Shown here one piece after another: positions 34,405 to 45,328 of a DNA stretch of 64,000 nucleotides (positions within the stretch are counted from its first letter, which is position 1; the number at the start of each line of letters is the position of its first letter). The position numbers and the translations under genes are program-made. Source of the DNA: Erythrophleum ivorense. Lineage: Eukaryota > Streptophyta > Magnoliopsida > Fabales > Fabaceae. The notes under the pieces are model-generated. The model saw nothing but the letters and a program-made list of their open reading frames with translations, was not told where the DNA came from and searched no databases. The stretch covers positions 24,476,280-24,540,279 of the forward strand of contig JAIUCV010000007.1 in NCBI GenBank assembly GCA_026724425.1, given 5' to 3'.

Positions 34405-36634
34405 ATGGAGATCATCCCTAAAGAATTATCTCTCTTAGATACTAATGATATCTAGCATTTTAATGTAACAAATATGTCCAAAAAACATAATCGTGATACA
34501 ATATAATGTTGAACACTTTTTCTTAGAAGAATAACTCATTAATTCATATAAATTCATCAAAGTATGCTTATTTGTATATTAACACAAATATCAACATAAA
34601 TATCAACATAAACATCAACACATAGGTCATGAACCAAAAGTGCTCCTAATTTCCATTAGAACCTAATCTTACAATATCTTTTAGAATCTTAAGTGTTTAA
34701 ATAGTGCTTAGTCCACATTTGGTCTCCAAGCATTGGTCATCCATACACAGGTATTTTTTTGGTCTAATCTTTTGTGTATAAGAATATTGGTATATGCATA
34801 GGGATATGGTCATCTATGCATGGCATAGTTCAAAATTCGATGTTCCATATAAAGGAGACATAGTACATAGGAAGTAGGGTCATCCATGCATAAATATTGT
34901 CTAAAGTGAAGTTATCTATGCATAGGGTCTATCATCTATTTCTTGCTTGGGGAGTTAATGTTTAAAATTTAATGATTAAGAAGTTATATGGTTCTAAAGA
35001 AATTAATGAAAGAAATATATATATATATATATATTACATCATTACCATAAGGTTACAAGTCAGAAAATGTAAAGCTCATAGCCATACCAAGAGTGAAACA
35101 CAAGAGCCCCCAAAAAAATAATTAAAAAATGCCTTGCTTTTCCATGATTTCAGGATGATCAGTCAACTGTTTCCTAGTAATAGTTAATTAGTAATAGACA
35201 TCGATTGACTGTTAATTTAGACTACATTGACTATCAAGGCTATAAAGAGTTTCATTTTTCAAACAATCCTCGGTTCATTAGCGGGACACTCGATCAACTG
35301 GTGTATCATAGAATTGCACTCCCTTACCTAAACATTAAGCCAGTCCAATAGGATGCTTAGACCAATAAACTTCTACAACTTGAACTCACTGTTCTACCTT
35401 TATAGCTTCCATTTTTCCAACCTCATAAACCCTACAATCATTTTAAATATTTCACAAGCATCAAGGATAGCAAACTTCATAATAAAAACATATCCCAAGG
35501 CATAACATAACAAGATAGAAGCATAACCCAAGTATCACTATATTTACTCTAGAGAGATAGTGACGAAAGAGAATGATATAAGGCTCAATTGCATTCATCT
35601 AAGTTTTTCATCACTTTTCCAGCATCTAATCAAGGCATAAACATCATTTAAAGCATTTAAAAAGCACTAAGCTAGCATAACCAAACTTCACCAATCAAGC
35701 TTGTTTTTGGTTAGAGAGAGAGAATGAAATACAGAGGAGATGGAAGGAGCATTTCAATAGACCATGACACTCAGTAAGACAAAGAGGATGTCCTACATGC
35801 TTTTTGACTTAGAATTATGCTTTAGACTCCTTCTTGCTCTTCCTCATTCATTTTTTTCTCCTTGGGCTTCTCTTTTCTGCATTTCACTCCTCTACCTCTC
35901 ACTCTTAGATTTCGCTTTCTCTTTCTACTATTTGATAGCAACCTCACCCAACAAAATGGAATGATGGAGTTATAAATAGATAGGGTCTTATAGATCACAT
36001 AACATACCCTACATCTCACTCCTATGCATGTTTCTAATTTGCTAACTTTATAAGGAAGTTAGTGATCTGATTCACTGATAGATAAAATTTTATTTGGATT
36101 TGGTTAGTACTAGATATACAATTTATTTCCATTCATAAAAAGAGGTATATCAAAATATCCATTTTGAGGTGTTTGTAATTTCTATAGCATTCATTTCATG
36201 GGAAAAATTAATTTTTTGCCTAAGCTAAAATTATACTTTGACCCTAACTAAAATTATGAATTTTAGTTCTAAATTTTTAATATTTATATTTTGATCCCAA
36301 AATTTTTCCTAAAAAATTTTATTTTCAAATATTGTCCTTATATTTTTAAGGTATTTTTAGCCTTAGAAGTTCTTAGAAATTAATTTCCCAAAAATTTATT
36401 TCATAATTTCACTTAATTTCCTAATTATAATTAACTCCAAATAATGCATGAAAATTCCTGCTAAATCCTAGAAAATTCCAAAAAAAAATTCTTTAAATTT
36501 TATAAATATAAAACTCACTAAATCTTCATTATTTGATCATACATTAGTTTCTAATTATTTTTTAATATTATTTAATTTACTCTAAATTGCTTAAATATCA
36601 TTAAATAATTCTTAATTGGAATAAAGATGTTACA

Positions 36635-37036
36635 ATGAACTTTAGGCACCTGGCCAGATGGTTTCTCTGACATATTTTACCAACATACTTAGGCTATCGT
36701 AAGAGATTAGGTGTGCTGTCTACTTAGACAATTTTTTGCCCATGGTATATCCCTAGTAGAGATTAATGATATCAATTTTGTTATGATTAGTAAAGTTAAG
36801 ATGCCAAAATAGGTTGGTAATTTTAGACTTATAAGCATGTATAATTTCTTTTTCAAAATCATCTTTAAGGTAGTTACGAATAGAATGAAAAATCTACTAT
36901 CTTGTGTTATTTCTGAATATAAAAAAGTTTTTGTTTCATGCTAACTTATTTAAGATAATATCTTAGTAGCTTAAGAAACTTTTCATTATCAAAGAGCTTT
37001 TCTCCCAAGAGGCTTGTAATCCATTCTTACACTTCA
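36635..37036 (+). pseudogene. LINE-2 RT, last recognisable part
   Basis: The frame resumes with CTTTAGGCACCTGGCCAGA (family 'APGPDGF'), then FRLISMY-like and a DNILVA-stop-ETFHYQ segment (family 'DNILIAHE'). The conserved continuation (ALKLD...YDRVEW and FADD) is absent because repeat X copy 2 starts here. Stops and frameshifts abound. Confidence 0.7.
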
Positions 37037-37924
37037 ATGTGGGCACGTGGTGAGACAATGATAAGAGGTGGATTAGCTTCTTATCCCATCATGGTTATAA
37101 GTTCGTAAATGGAAAAATTAATATCCAACATGCATGTATTACAATTTTAATAATAAAATAAATAGAAACAAACAAGAATAAGCTTTGGGCGCTAGTCTCT
37201 CTTATACATTATTTGATAGGAAAAATTTTTAAATAAAATAAAATAAAATAATAAATGAACTCTATTTTTTTTTATTTGGTATACACAAAGGAAAAGTAAA
37301 GAAAATTATTAGAATTTTGTGGGATTTAACTTTTAGCAATCCCTCCATTGTTTGATAGAGAAAGGGAGGGAAAAGAAGGAAAAAGCTCCTTCTTTATCTC
37401 TTCACCATTTTCATAATAAATATGTTTAATTACTTAGAGGATAATAAATTAATTTAATATATTATTTATATATAATTTGTATTCTTTTATAAAATTAAAT
37501 AAGGGAAAGGGAAATGTCTCTTCTTTTTTATTGTATGACACCAAATAAAATAAATGATAACTTATTTATTTTTTCTCTCCTTTATTTTCTCTTGTATAAT
37601 TTTTCTCTTATAATACTAAACAAGGCATAAATATACTTTTAACATATAAAATTTAAGCCAATAGTACCCGTACATATCGAATCAAAACAAGCATCAGGAA
37701 TTTGAGCAAGCATTGACAAAATAAATTTATTGATTCCTCACTCTAGCATGCACAGACTTCATTTTTTAGCATGACACCTATATCACCTACAACCCAATTG
37801 CATGAATTTTCTTATTGTAGATTTATTCTTCAAGCCAATGGCAAAGCACAAGGAGCACAATTTTGTTCTGTATGTAATGGGATTAGGCGCGTATAAGGAA
37901 GAATGTTGACCAGAAATAAAATCA
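37037..37924 (+). repeat. Long direct repeat X, copy 2
   Basis: This is the homologue of 12070-13320, without its two extra segments. It ends AGAAATAAAATCA, at the same word as copy 1, after which the sequence (GAGGATCC...) differs from LINE-2. It is non-coding. Confidence 0.8.
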
Positions 37925-40900
37925 GAGGATCCTTTGGAAGTGAGGTTTTTGGACTAAAGGGTAAATTTAAAAAATTAAAAAATATTTATATAATTTTAAC
38001 AAAACGTTTATATTCCAATAACAATGAAAAGAGAGGTATTTTGAAATACCTATATAAGTAAGAAATCTGTATAATTTACTCTGGAGGTACCCGCTTTCGA
38101 ACCCGTGCTCTAGGGGTTTTAAGCATAGCGATGAACCACAATGGGACAGAGTAGCTGGTGACAGGCATAATACATAATATCAATTTGTTCATCACAGATG
38201 GGGTCCAAATGACTATGCAGTGTGAAGTATTTGTTCGAAGGTCTGATCAACGCATAGGAACATATCTGCATTTCTTCTTCATCCTCCTCATGGTACCAGC
38301 ATTTGAACTCGGAACCCCAAGGTAATGCGTCCTAAGGCTTACCATGAGGACCAAATCTGCCAGCATTGTGAATTGTCTCCTTTCATCTATTTGGGTAAGT
38401 TGCCAGTGTAAGTCCACTGCAATTTAGACTTGTTATTATTTTCTTACTAAATTATTTAAATTTCTCTTAAATTTTCTTAAAATTACATAAATTTTTTTAT
38501 TTTTAAAATATATAAAAAATTTTATTGACATAAAAATTTATTCAACACTTTAATCTAATTTTAAATTTTTTAATTAAAGTATCTTTTCATTTAAAGTTTT
38601 TTAGTTTAAAAAATATATTTAAGTTAATAGAGAATATTTTAGTTAAAAAAATTAAAATTGGATAAAAGTGTAAGATAAATTTTTATTTAAAAAAATGTGT
38701 ATTTTAAAAATAAATATATAATTTATATAATTTTAATAAAATTCAAAAAAAGTGGATAATGTCCTCTAATTTTTCAATTAACATGTTTGCGGTCCAGTGT
38801 GTGTAAGGAAATGAAGCCTGTGGCTTGACATGGGTAATTAAAAGGCAACCCAATAAGGCCTAAACCAAATATAGAGATGATCCAAACGAAAGGCCTAGGT
38901 CATGCAAACCAGACATAAAGTCCAAGTTTAGGTTGGGCTGCAATTTTTGTTCATTGTAAATTTTCTACTTCTAACATAAATGATTTTTTTAAGAGATAAA
39001 TTAATTAAAATTTACATGCAAATTTGCCTTAACATCATCTAACTACACTAATTTTTTAAAAAAACAAAATCTTATCACATCATTAGTGATAAAATAAACA
39101 GTGAAATCACTCCATTTGGGTTGGCAAACAGAGATTCCAAGAGTTAGTCTATTCTAATACTATTTTTGTTGAAGCATGTTTACATGTGAATGTTTACTAG
39201 GATCTAACCAAAGTGCCGTAATGGTCATATCTTCATGACAATAAAATGCAAAATATATGTACAAGTCAATTCTTGTCTTCATTCTTTTAGGATTTTAAAA
39301 TTCTTGTTTATAATTTATTATATATTATATTTTAGTTATGATTTGTATGCATATACATAGATATACATGTACATACTTTAAAATGTCACATCGATTATAA
39401 GTGATGAATAGTACAACATATTGTGAATTATGTGAAGTGTCTTTTTTTATTAAAAAAGTTACATTTAAAAAATCATATCATATACAATTTATATTAAAAA
39501 TTTTTAAAAATCAAAATTATTTTTAAAAATTATTATTACCATCATATTTTAAAAAATTTATTATTAATTTTAAGATATTTATTACTGACACTCAATAGTA
39601 ATAAACTCCTTAAAACCTAATTATAATAATAGTTTGTAATGATAATTTTAATTTTTAATATTTTTTATTATAAATTTTATATGATGATAGATTCTTGAAT
39701 ATAATTTTTTTTACTTTATTTATTTTTATTTCTTTTGATTTTTCAATTTTCAAAATGAGGGTACAGTCCTTGCGTTACTGTGCAAGAGAGCCGATCCTAA
39801 TTTTAGTTATAATGTTTGTTGCATAATAAAAGTTTCTTTGAACAATTTCAAAAGTCATCCTCACATTAGTGCTATATTAAAAGGAATAAATTCTTCATAG
39901 TGTTAATTCTAAAATTTAAATCTGAATAACTAAAAAAAAAGTGTATGTAAATTTTACATGAAATCTAGCCCTTGAAGAGATTGCCTAAATGAGCACTTGA
40001 AAATGGGAATGGGATGCACGAACCCAATGAAATGCTCATTTGGGCAAATTCAAAGGCTCAAGAGCTCAACCCTTCCATAAGATAGTTGCTGTTATCAAGT
40101 TATATGGTCAGAGAAAATAATATTAAAAATTAAGAATATGTATAAAATTTATTCTTTTTATATACATTTTTTAAACTATATTTTATATATAATCAATTTA
40201 TTATTATAAGAGATTCAAACTTATAAATGAGAGTAGATTATTATAAAGTTGAATGAATGTAGTTTTAAAATTTTCAAAGGATAATACAGCATACTAGCAT
40301 AAATCGGAAGTTTCCACTGTAGTTTTTTTCTTATGGCCATGTGAAAACTATCTGCAACAAACATGTTTTGTCAAAAGCACATATAGTCTTAGAAAATTAT
40401 AAAATATGAGTTCTAGGTTGGTCTTTGGAATACAACTATTTTTATTTACTCTTCCTTTGTCAACTTTAGAAGGACAAAAATAATCAAGAGTCGAATACAT
40501 ATAATTATGCAACAATTCACCTACCCCTATGATTGTGTCTCCCATGTGCACCCATCAGGTATTCATAACCTTTGACCCATTTTTTTCCCAAACGACTTTG
40601 AAACAATCCGACCTACCCTGAATAAAGGCTTCACTTGGGAAAATGATAATTTTCGCCGTTAGATGCACTTTAAAATTTGTTTATAATAATTTAAAAAATT
40701 ATTCAAATTTTGAGATGCATTCAATGTTCAAAAGTTCTGGTTCTCTGTAGGAAACCCTATATTAATTTTGTGGCTCATCAAAATAGCAATTAATGCTTTT
40801 GGAATAAAATTTATATTCAGTAGGCTTCTAATTAAATTTTTTTAGGAAAAAAATGTAAAATACTTTTCTTTAGATTACCCATTAATAACTTTTTGAATTT

Positions 40901-42189
40901 TAAAGTAGAAAAATAAATCACTCTCACATTTGACAAAATAGGTCTTTTATTTATTTTATTTGTAATATTGTTTACTCATATGTTACTTTAGACGCTCTCA
41001 TGTTTGTCAAACTCGCCAAGTAATTCATTAAGTTTATCAAGTCTAGGTGCTCATTTAAGTATGATGTGTCAAATTACTTGTAAACTTAAAATTAAAATTA
41101 ATTCGTATAAACTCATAATTTGTTCATATAGAATCAATTAACTTGCAAGTTAGCCAAGTTTAAAAATATTACTTTTTAACCTAAAAATTGTGTCAACCTA
41201 GCTATTTTTTTTTTTTTTAAAAAAAAAGCTTCAAGAGGTCCATACAAGAAGTCTAGTTTAGAATAAGCCTTTATCAACCTTCTAAAGTGTTAAGACAAGG
41301 AAAAAAAAAATGTTAAAAGTGCTATACATGTTTATGTTTCTACACACAAATTAAATTTCTTTTAAATTAATATAATTTCAATTGCATTTCAATAAATTTC
41401 TTATTTTATATTATATTTTAACTATATTATGTATAATGTAACTATATATTTCAATAGCTATTTTTTAATAGAAATAAACTCCTACAAATTTACATTATGA
41501 GTCACATTCTTTTACAAATTTGACAACCTTAGAGGTTTTGAAATGGATATGTTGACATTAAAGGCAAATAAAAATTTGTCACATCAATTATGTCATTAAG
41601 ATAGAATTTGAAGTAGCATATGAAATAATAATGTTAAAGATAAAATAAACAAAGTTTATAAGAGAATAAAAGTTGACAGATCTATTTTTTGGTTTGAAAA
41701 GTTTAAAAAATTATTTACATATGACTTAAATTTTAAGAAATTTTTTTGTATTTCTCTAAACTCCTCCTTCTTATTATATTATAGATTTAAACATCTAATA
41801 GTCCATTTAATAATATACAATTTCTATGAAATTCTTAAGTGCGTCATTATCATTACCTTTCAAGTAAATGTATTTTTATTAGATGTGCTGACTTTCAATT
41901 GGCATAAATATAATCAGAAACAAATAAAAGATTTGAGATTTTTAAAATACAATTTGTAAGTATGTTAAACATATATTTTGTTACTCTCTTATAATTAAAA
42001 TAAAATAAAATCTTTAGTAACAACAATAATAATGGATAATAAGAGACACAAATCAAATCAAATTTCTAAATAAATAAATAGATGAAGCATACAATGAAAT
42101 TGGGGAAGAACGAAGAGGTGGTTCAATAATGGAATATTGAGCATAAATCCCATGTAGTAATGTAGAGTAAGACAATTTACACCTTTTTT
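37925..42189. other. AT-rich spacer
   Basis: No gene is seen. 38090-38400 contains two stretches that resemble tRNA B boxes on the minus strand (CGGGTTCGAAAGC near 38093-38105; GAGTTCAAATGC near 38296-38307), possibly a degraded SINE pair. 38420-38760 and 39440-39730 are almost pure A/T. Short open frames here show no domain. Confidence 0.5.
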
Positions 42190-42390
42190 TAGAGACTAAA
42201 AATTGGAGTTAGAAAGATAAAATATACAACTATGTGGACAAAAGATAATACTATAAGAGAAAGTTATACTTTAAAAACTTTAATTGGGCAATTTAGTTAA
42301 AGTTTTTAAAGCATAATTTTCTCTCACACTTGCATTCTTTGTCCTTACAATTACACCTTTTATCTTTCTAACTTCAATTTGTAATCCCTA
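42190..42390. mobile_element. Foldback MITE, 201 bp with about 95-bp arms
   Basis: The left arm starts TAGAGACTAAAAATTGGAGT and the right arm, reversed, starts TAGGGATTACAAATTGAAGT. Both continue TAGAAAGATAAAA... and converge on CTTTAAAAACTTTAA near the centre. Nearly the whole element can pair with itself. There is no coding sequence. The superfamily is not clear; the TSD is obscured by flanking T/A runs. Confidence 0.85.
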
Positions 42391-43317
42391 AAAATAAAAA
42401 GTTGAAAATGGTTTACTACATGCTAGTGCATGGGATTCCCGAGTGCAAGGGATCCATGCTCATGGAAAAATTTATTTTGGTTTTGTGTTGGGGAGAGGGG
42501 GGGGGGGGGGAGTTATGGCATTTGTATGGAGAAATATCAACCACAACTCTTGCACTCCCCCAATTGCATTTGACCACTATTGTGGGAAACTTGTATGTAC
42601 ACATAATATACCATATCACCTATATATTAATTAATAAAATGGAGTCAAATCATATAATGGACCCTACACATTAATAGTATTATAATAGATAATAGAGTGT
42701 GAGCCCCCTTTAGCACTTTATTTATATGATGAAGTAGCGAATAATTGAATGTAAGAGCTAATTATATAACTTAACATTATTGGTCCTAATTAAACCCTTA
42801 AAACTAAAAAAAAAAGGGTATTACTCCTCTTTTTTAAAATATATTTAAATTATTTGGTAATTTTTCATTTAAAAAAAATTGCATTCTCTTTCTTTAAAAT
42901 TAAAAGATTATTTACATTGACCTCTCTTGTATTAAAAAAAAGGCTACAATTACTTTTATTTTAACTAAACTATACTTATATTTATTACATATATAATATA
43001 ATCAAAGAAGGAAAAAATAGTATGAGGGGGCAAAATATGTTACACCATTTTTTGAGAGGTGAAGATTTGGATTTTGTACATAATTATAAAAAATTACTAG
43101 TTCCTAAATCATATAAAAGGCTCCTTCATTATACAATATCTGATTTTTTAAGGGGGCTGGCTACTCCTAGTTCATAAAACATGGGTCCAACCTTGAATAT
43201 AATAAATATTAAATATATATTTGATCAATATAAAATAATTATTTTTTAAAATTTGAAATTAATTAAATTTATAATTTCAAATAAAATAACAAACATTGAA
43301 ATAAATGTTGAAGATGT
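42391..43317. other. AT-rich spacer
   Basis: It contains a run of about 14 G at 42497-42510. Open frames around it are short and composition-driven. No gene is recognised. Confidence 0.5.
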
Positions 43318-43339
43318 ATATATATATATATATATATTT

Positions 43340-43515
43340 AATAAGTTATATTTTTAATTTTTAATAAGTTATAGTTTGCGTTGCTGTTACATGTGGGCGC
43401 AAACGACATGTCGTTTTGGGATTTTTGAAATAAAATGGCTTCTGTGGCATAAGGGAAATTCGAACCCCTGACCTTGAAGGAAGGAGCCACAAGTCTTAAC
43501 CACTGAAGCCACATT
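43340..43515 (-). mobile_element. tRNA-derived SINE (or tRNA pseudogene)
   Basis: On the minus strand from 43513: TGGCTTCAGTGGTTAAG is a good polymerase III A box (43494-43511) and GGGGTTCGAATTTC a B box (43455-43468). TGTGGCT at the start can pair with TGCCACA at 43443-43449, giving a 71-nt tRNA-like fold with a poor anticodon arm. The tail runs left toward a (TA)n tract at 43318-43336. The fold supports tRNA ancestry; the extended non-tRNA body favours a SINE. Confidence 0.65.
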
Positions 43516-43539
43516 TCATTGTTATTATGTAAAGGCAAC

Positions 43540-43567
43540 ATGTAATATATATATATATATATATATA
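43540..43567. repeat. (TA)n microsatellite
   Basis: About 13 TA units at the apparent left limit of copia-B. Confidence 0.85.
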
Positions 43568-44561
43568 CGTTGTCTTTTGTGGCATTTCCTCCATATATTT
43601 TCTTCTCCCATGATTTATATATATTTATATTTATATATATTATCTTTTGATATTAAAAAAAAAAATTTTGGCCAATATTAAATTAAAATTTAATAGTAAT
43701 TTATTTATTGGCCAATTATTTTGTTTAAAATTATTAAGTACATTTTAATTTGTCCAAATTTTGGCAAAAATTATTGTGGACAAAATTTATATTAATTTTG
43801 ACAATATTTAGTTATTTATTTGTCAAAATAATTGTGAAATTAATTTTATGCCTTTAAAATTTGCCTAAATCTTGAATGTTAATTAATTTTAGGCAATTTT
43901 GGCATATTTGAAAATAATAATTAATTTATAGTGCCATTTAATTTATAGTTAAATTTGCTTAAATAATTAATTTTTATTTTAGACAATGTTTATGGCACAT
44001 TTAGAGTAATTTTAAAGGGAGAATATTAATTAAATTAATTAGTCATATTTTTATTGATTAATTGATTAGTTATTGAAATTCTCATTGTGTATGCTTGTTT
44101 ATACTTTATGTTAAATTATATTCAAGCATATAATTTTATTTAGATGTCAAGTGAATAGTATATTTTTAATTTAATTAAAGTTTAGCCACAGCACCTTTAA
44201 TTATTTTAAAATTATACACTAAGTGTTATAATCACATAAAGTAAAATGACATCAAATTGTAATTAATCATATTTAATATGATAAATATTATCCTACAGGA
44301 ATATTATCATATTTCATGTGATTAATTAGGATGGAATAGTAAATTTTTATTTTCTTGATTTACCCGCAGGAATTAAAAAAAGAATATAATTTACTAGTTT
44401 TATCATTAGTATATGAGTCTAATTAAATAAAATTTAGCCCACAGGTAATTTTATTTGTTACTAGGCTCATAATTTGAATTGACATGCATTGCATTGGCAT
44501 AACATGTCATTTAAGAATATTATTTGTCTCAAATTATTAACACAGCATGTAAATTGTGCAG
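43568..44561 (+). other. copia-B AT-rich leader, candidate intron
   Basis: This is AT-rich leader without an ATG in gag context near its end. It finishes in AAATTGTGCAG, a plausible 3' splice site (AG at 44560-44561), with branch-like TTATTAAC about 25 bases upstream. The 3' LTR offers the matching donor (49301). See findings. Confidence 0.5.
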
Positions 44562-45328
44562 CTTTTCAACCTTTAAATATTTCTGATTTTCAAGTTCCTG
44601 AATTAACTGGAGATAACTACAATGTTTGGAAGGAGAAAATACTTCTCCAATTAGGGTGGATGGACGTTGATGATGCAATCAGAAAAGATGAACCTCCTAA
44701 ACCCACGAATATTAGTAGTGCATCAGAAGTAAATGTTTATGAATGTTGGGAGCGATCCAATCGTCTTAGTATGATGTACATCAAGACTAAAATATCAGCT
44801 AGTATTCGTGGGTTTATTGGAGAGCATCAAAACGTTCGAAGTTTGCTTAAGGCTATTGATGAACAATTCGAATCTTCGGATAAGGCCTTAGCAAGCACCT
44901 TAATGACAAAGTTATCATCCATGAAACTTACTGGCGTAAGAGGTGTGCGAGAGCACATCATGAAAATGAGGGATATAGCAGCTCAATTGAAAACACTTGA
45001 GGTTGAGATGTCAGATTCTTTTCTTGTGCACTACATCCTGAATTCTCTACCACAACAATATGGGCCTTTCAAAATCTCCTACAACACTCATAAAGAGAAG
45101 TGGTCAATCAATGAACTTCTGACCATATGTGTACAAGAAGAAGGAAGGCTCATAGCAGAGATGGGTGAAAGTGTACATACAGTGACACAAGGAAGGAAGA
45201 AAAGAAAAGCCAAGACAAAAGGGAAGGGCAAGGTTCCCATCCCTGAGAATATTAAGAAAGAGTCCAAGTGTTTCTTTTGTAAAAAGAAAGGACACATAAA
45301 GATGGATTGTGTCAAATTCAAGGCTTGC
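44562..45328 (+). pseudogene. copia-B gag
   Basis: This is the capsid/nucleocapsid part. It begins FQPLNISDFQVPELTGDNY, the usual copia gag opening, and contains the UBN2-type blocks (WKEKILLQLGWMDVDDAI, then LMTKLSSMKL). The zinc knuckle CFFCKKKGHIKMDC is at about 45268-45309. The open frame extends upstream to a Met at 44489, but those residues do not look like gag, and no good Met stands at the gag start. The frame shifts near 45329, where one G seems lost in GGCTTGCTTC, separating gag from pol. Confidence 0.85.

Larger units (their letters stand above)
33145..36634. mobile_element. Solo LTR, 3.49 kb
   Basis: The ends TGTAACCCCC and GATGTTACA are inverted. TSD GTGGA (33140-33144) versus ATGAA (36635-36639): the uninterrupted duplicate copy a has GTGGA, so the right flank carries two G-to-A changes. 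There is no gag or pol. On the minus strand a TATA-like CTATTTATAACTCC (about 35970) and the polarity of the termini suggest it lies in reverse, but that is tentative. It contains 41-bp repeats at 34290-34404. Gypsy family is inferred from size and termini. Confidence 0.82.
13321..37036 (+). mobile_element. LINE-2: L1-type LINE in five pieces with nested insertions
   Basis: The pieces are 13321-13707, 18249-18991, 23865-25857, 32565-33144 and 36635-37036, all on the plus strand and in correct domain order: ORF1 DUF4283, zinc knuckle, endonuclease, RT. Four LTR insertions separate them, each with a 5-bp TSD. Together the LINE parts sum to about 4.1 kb. The element stops within RT, without RNase H or a poly(A) tail, where repeat X copy 2 begins. 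It is dead, with many stops. Confidence 0.85.

Noticed and set aside
12070..37924. Repeats X1/X2 considered as LTRs of one giant retrotransposon
   Set aside because: No PBS or polypurine tract adjoins them, flanking 5-mers do not match, and the interior is a LINE.
42402..42674. Overlapping open frames in three readings around a G run
   Set aside because: Low-complexity driven and mutually overlapping, no domain.
43443..43513. Functional tRNA gene
   Set aside because: The D and anticodon arms do not form well and the unit continues into a SINE-like body.
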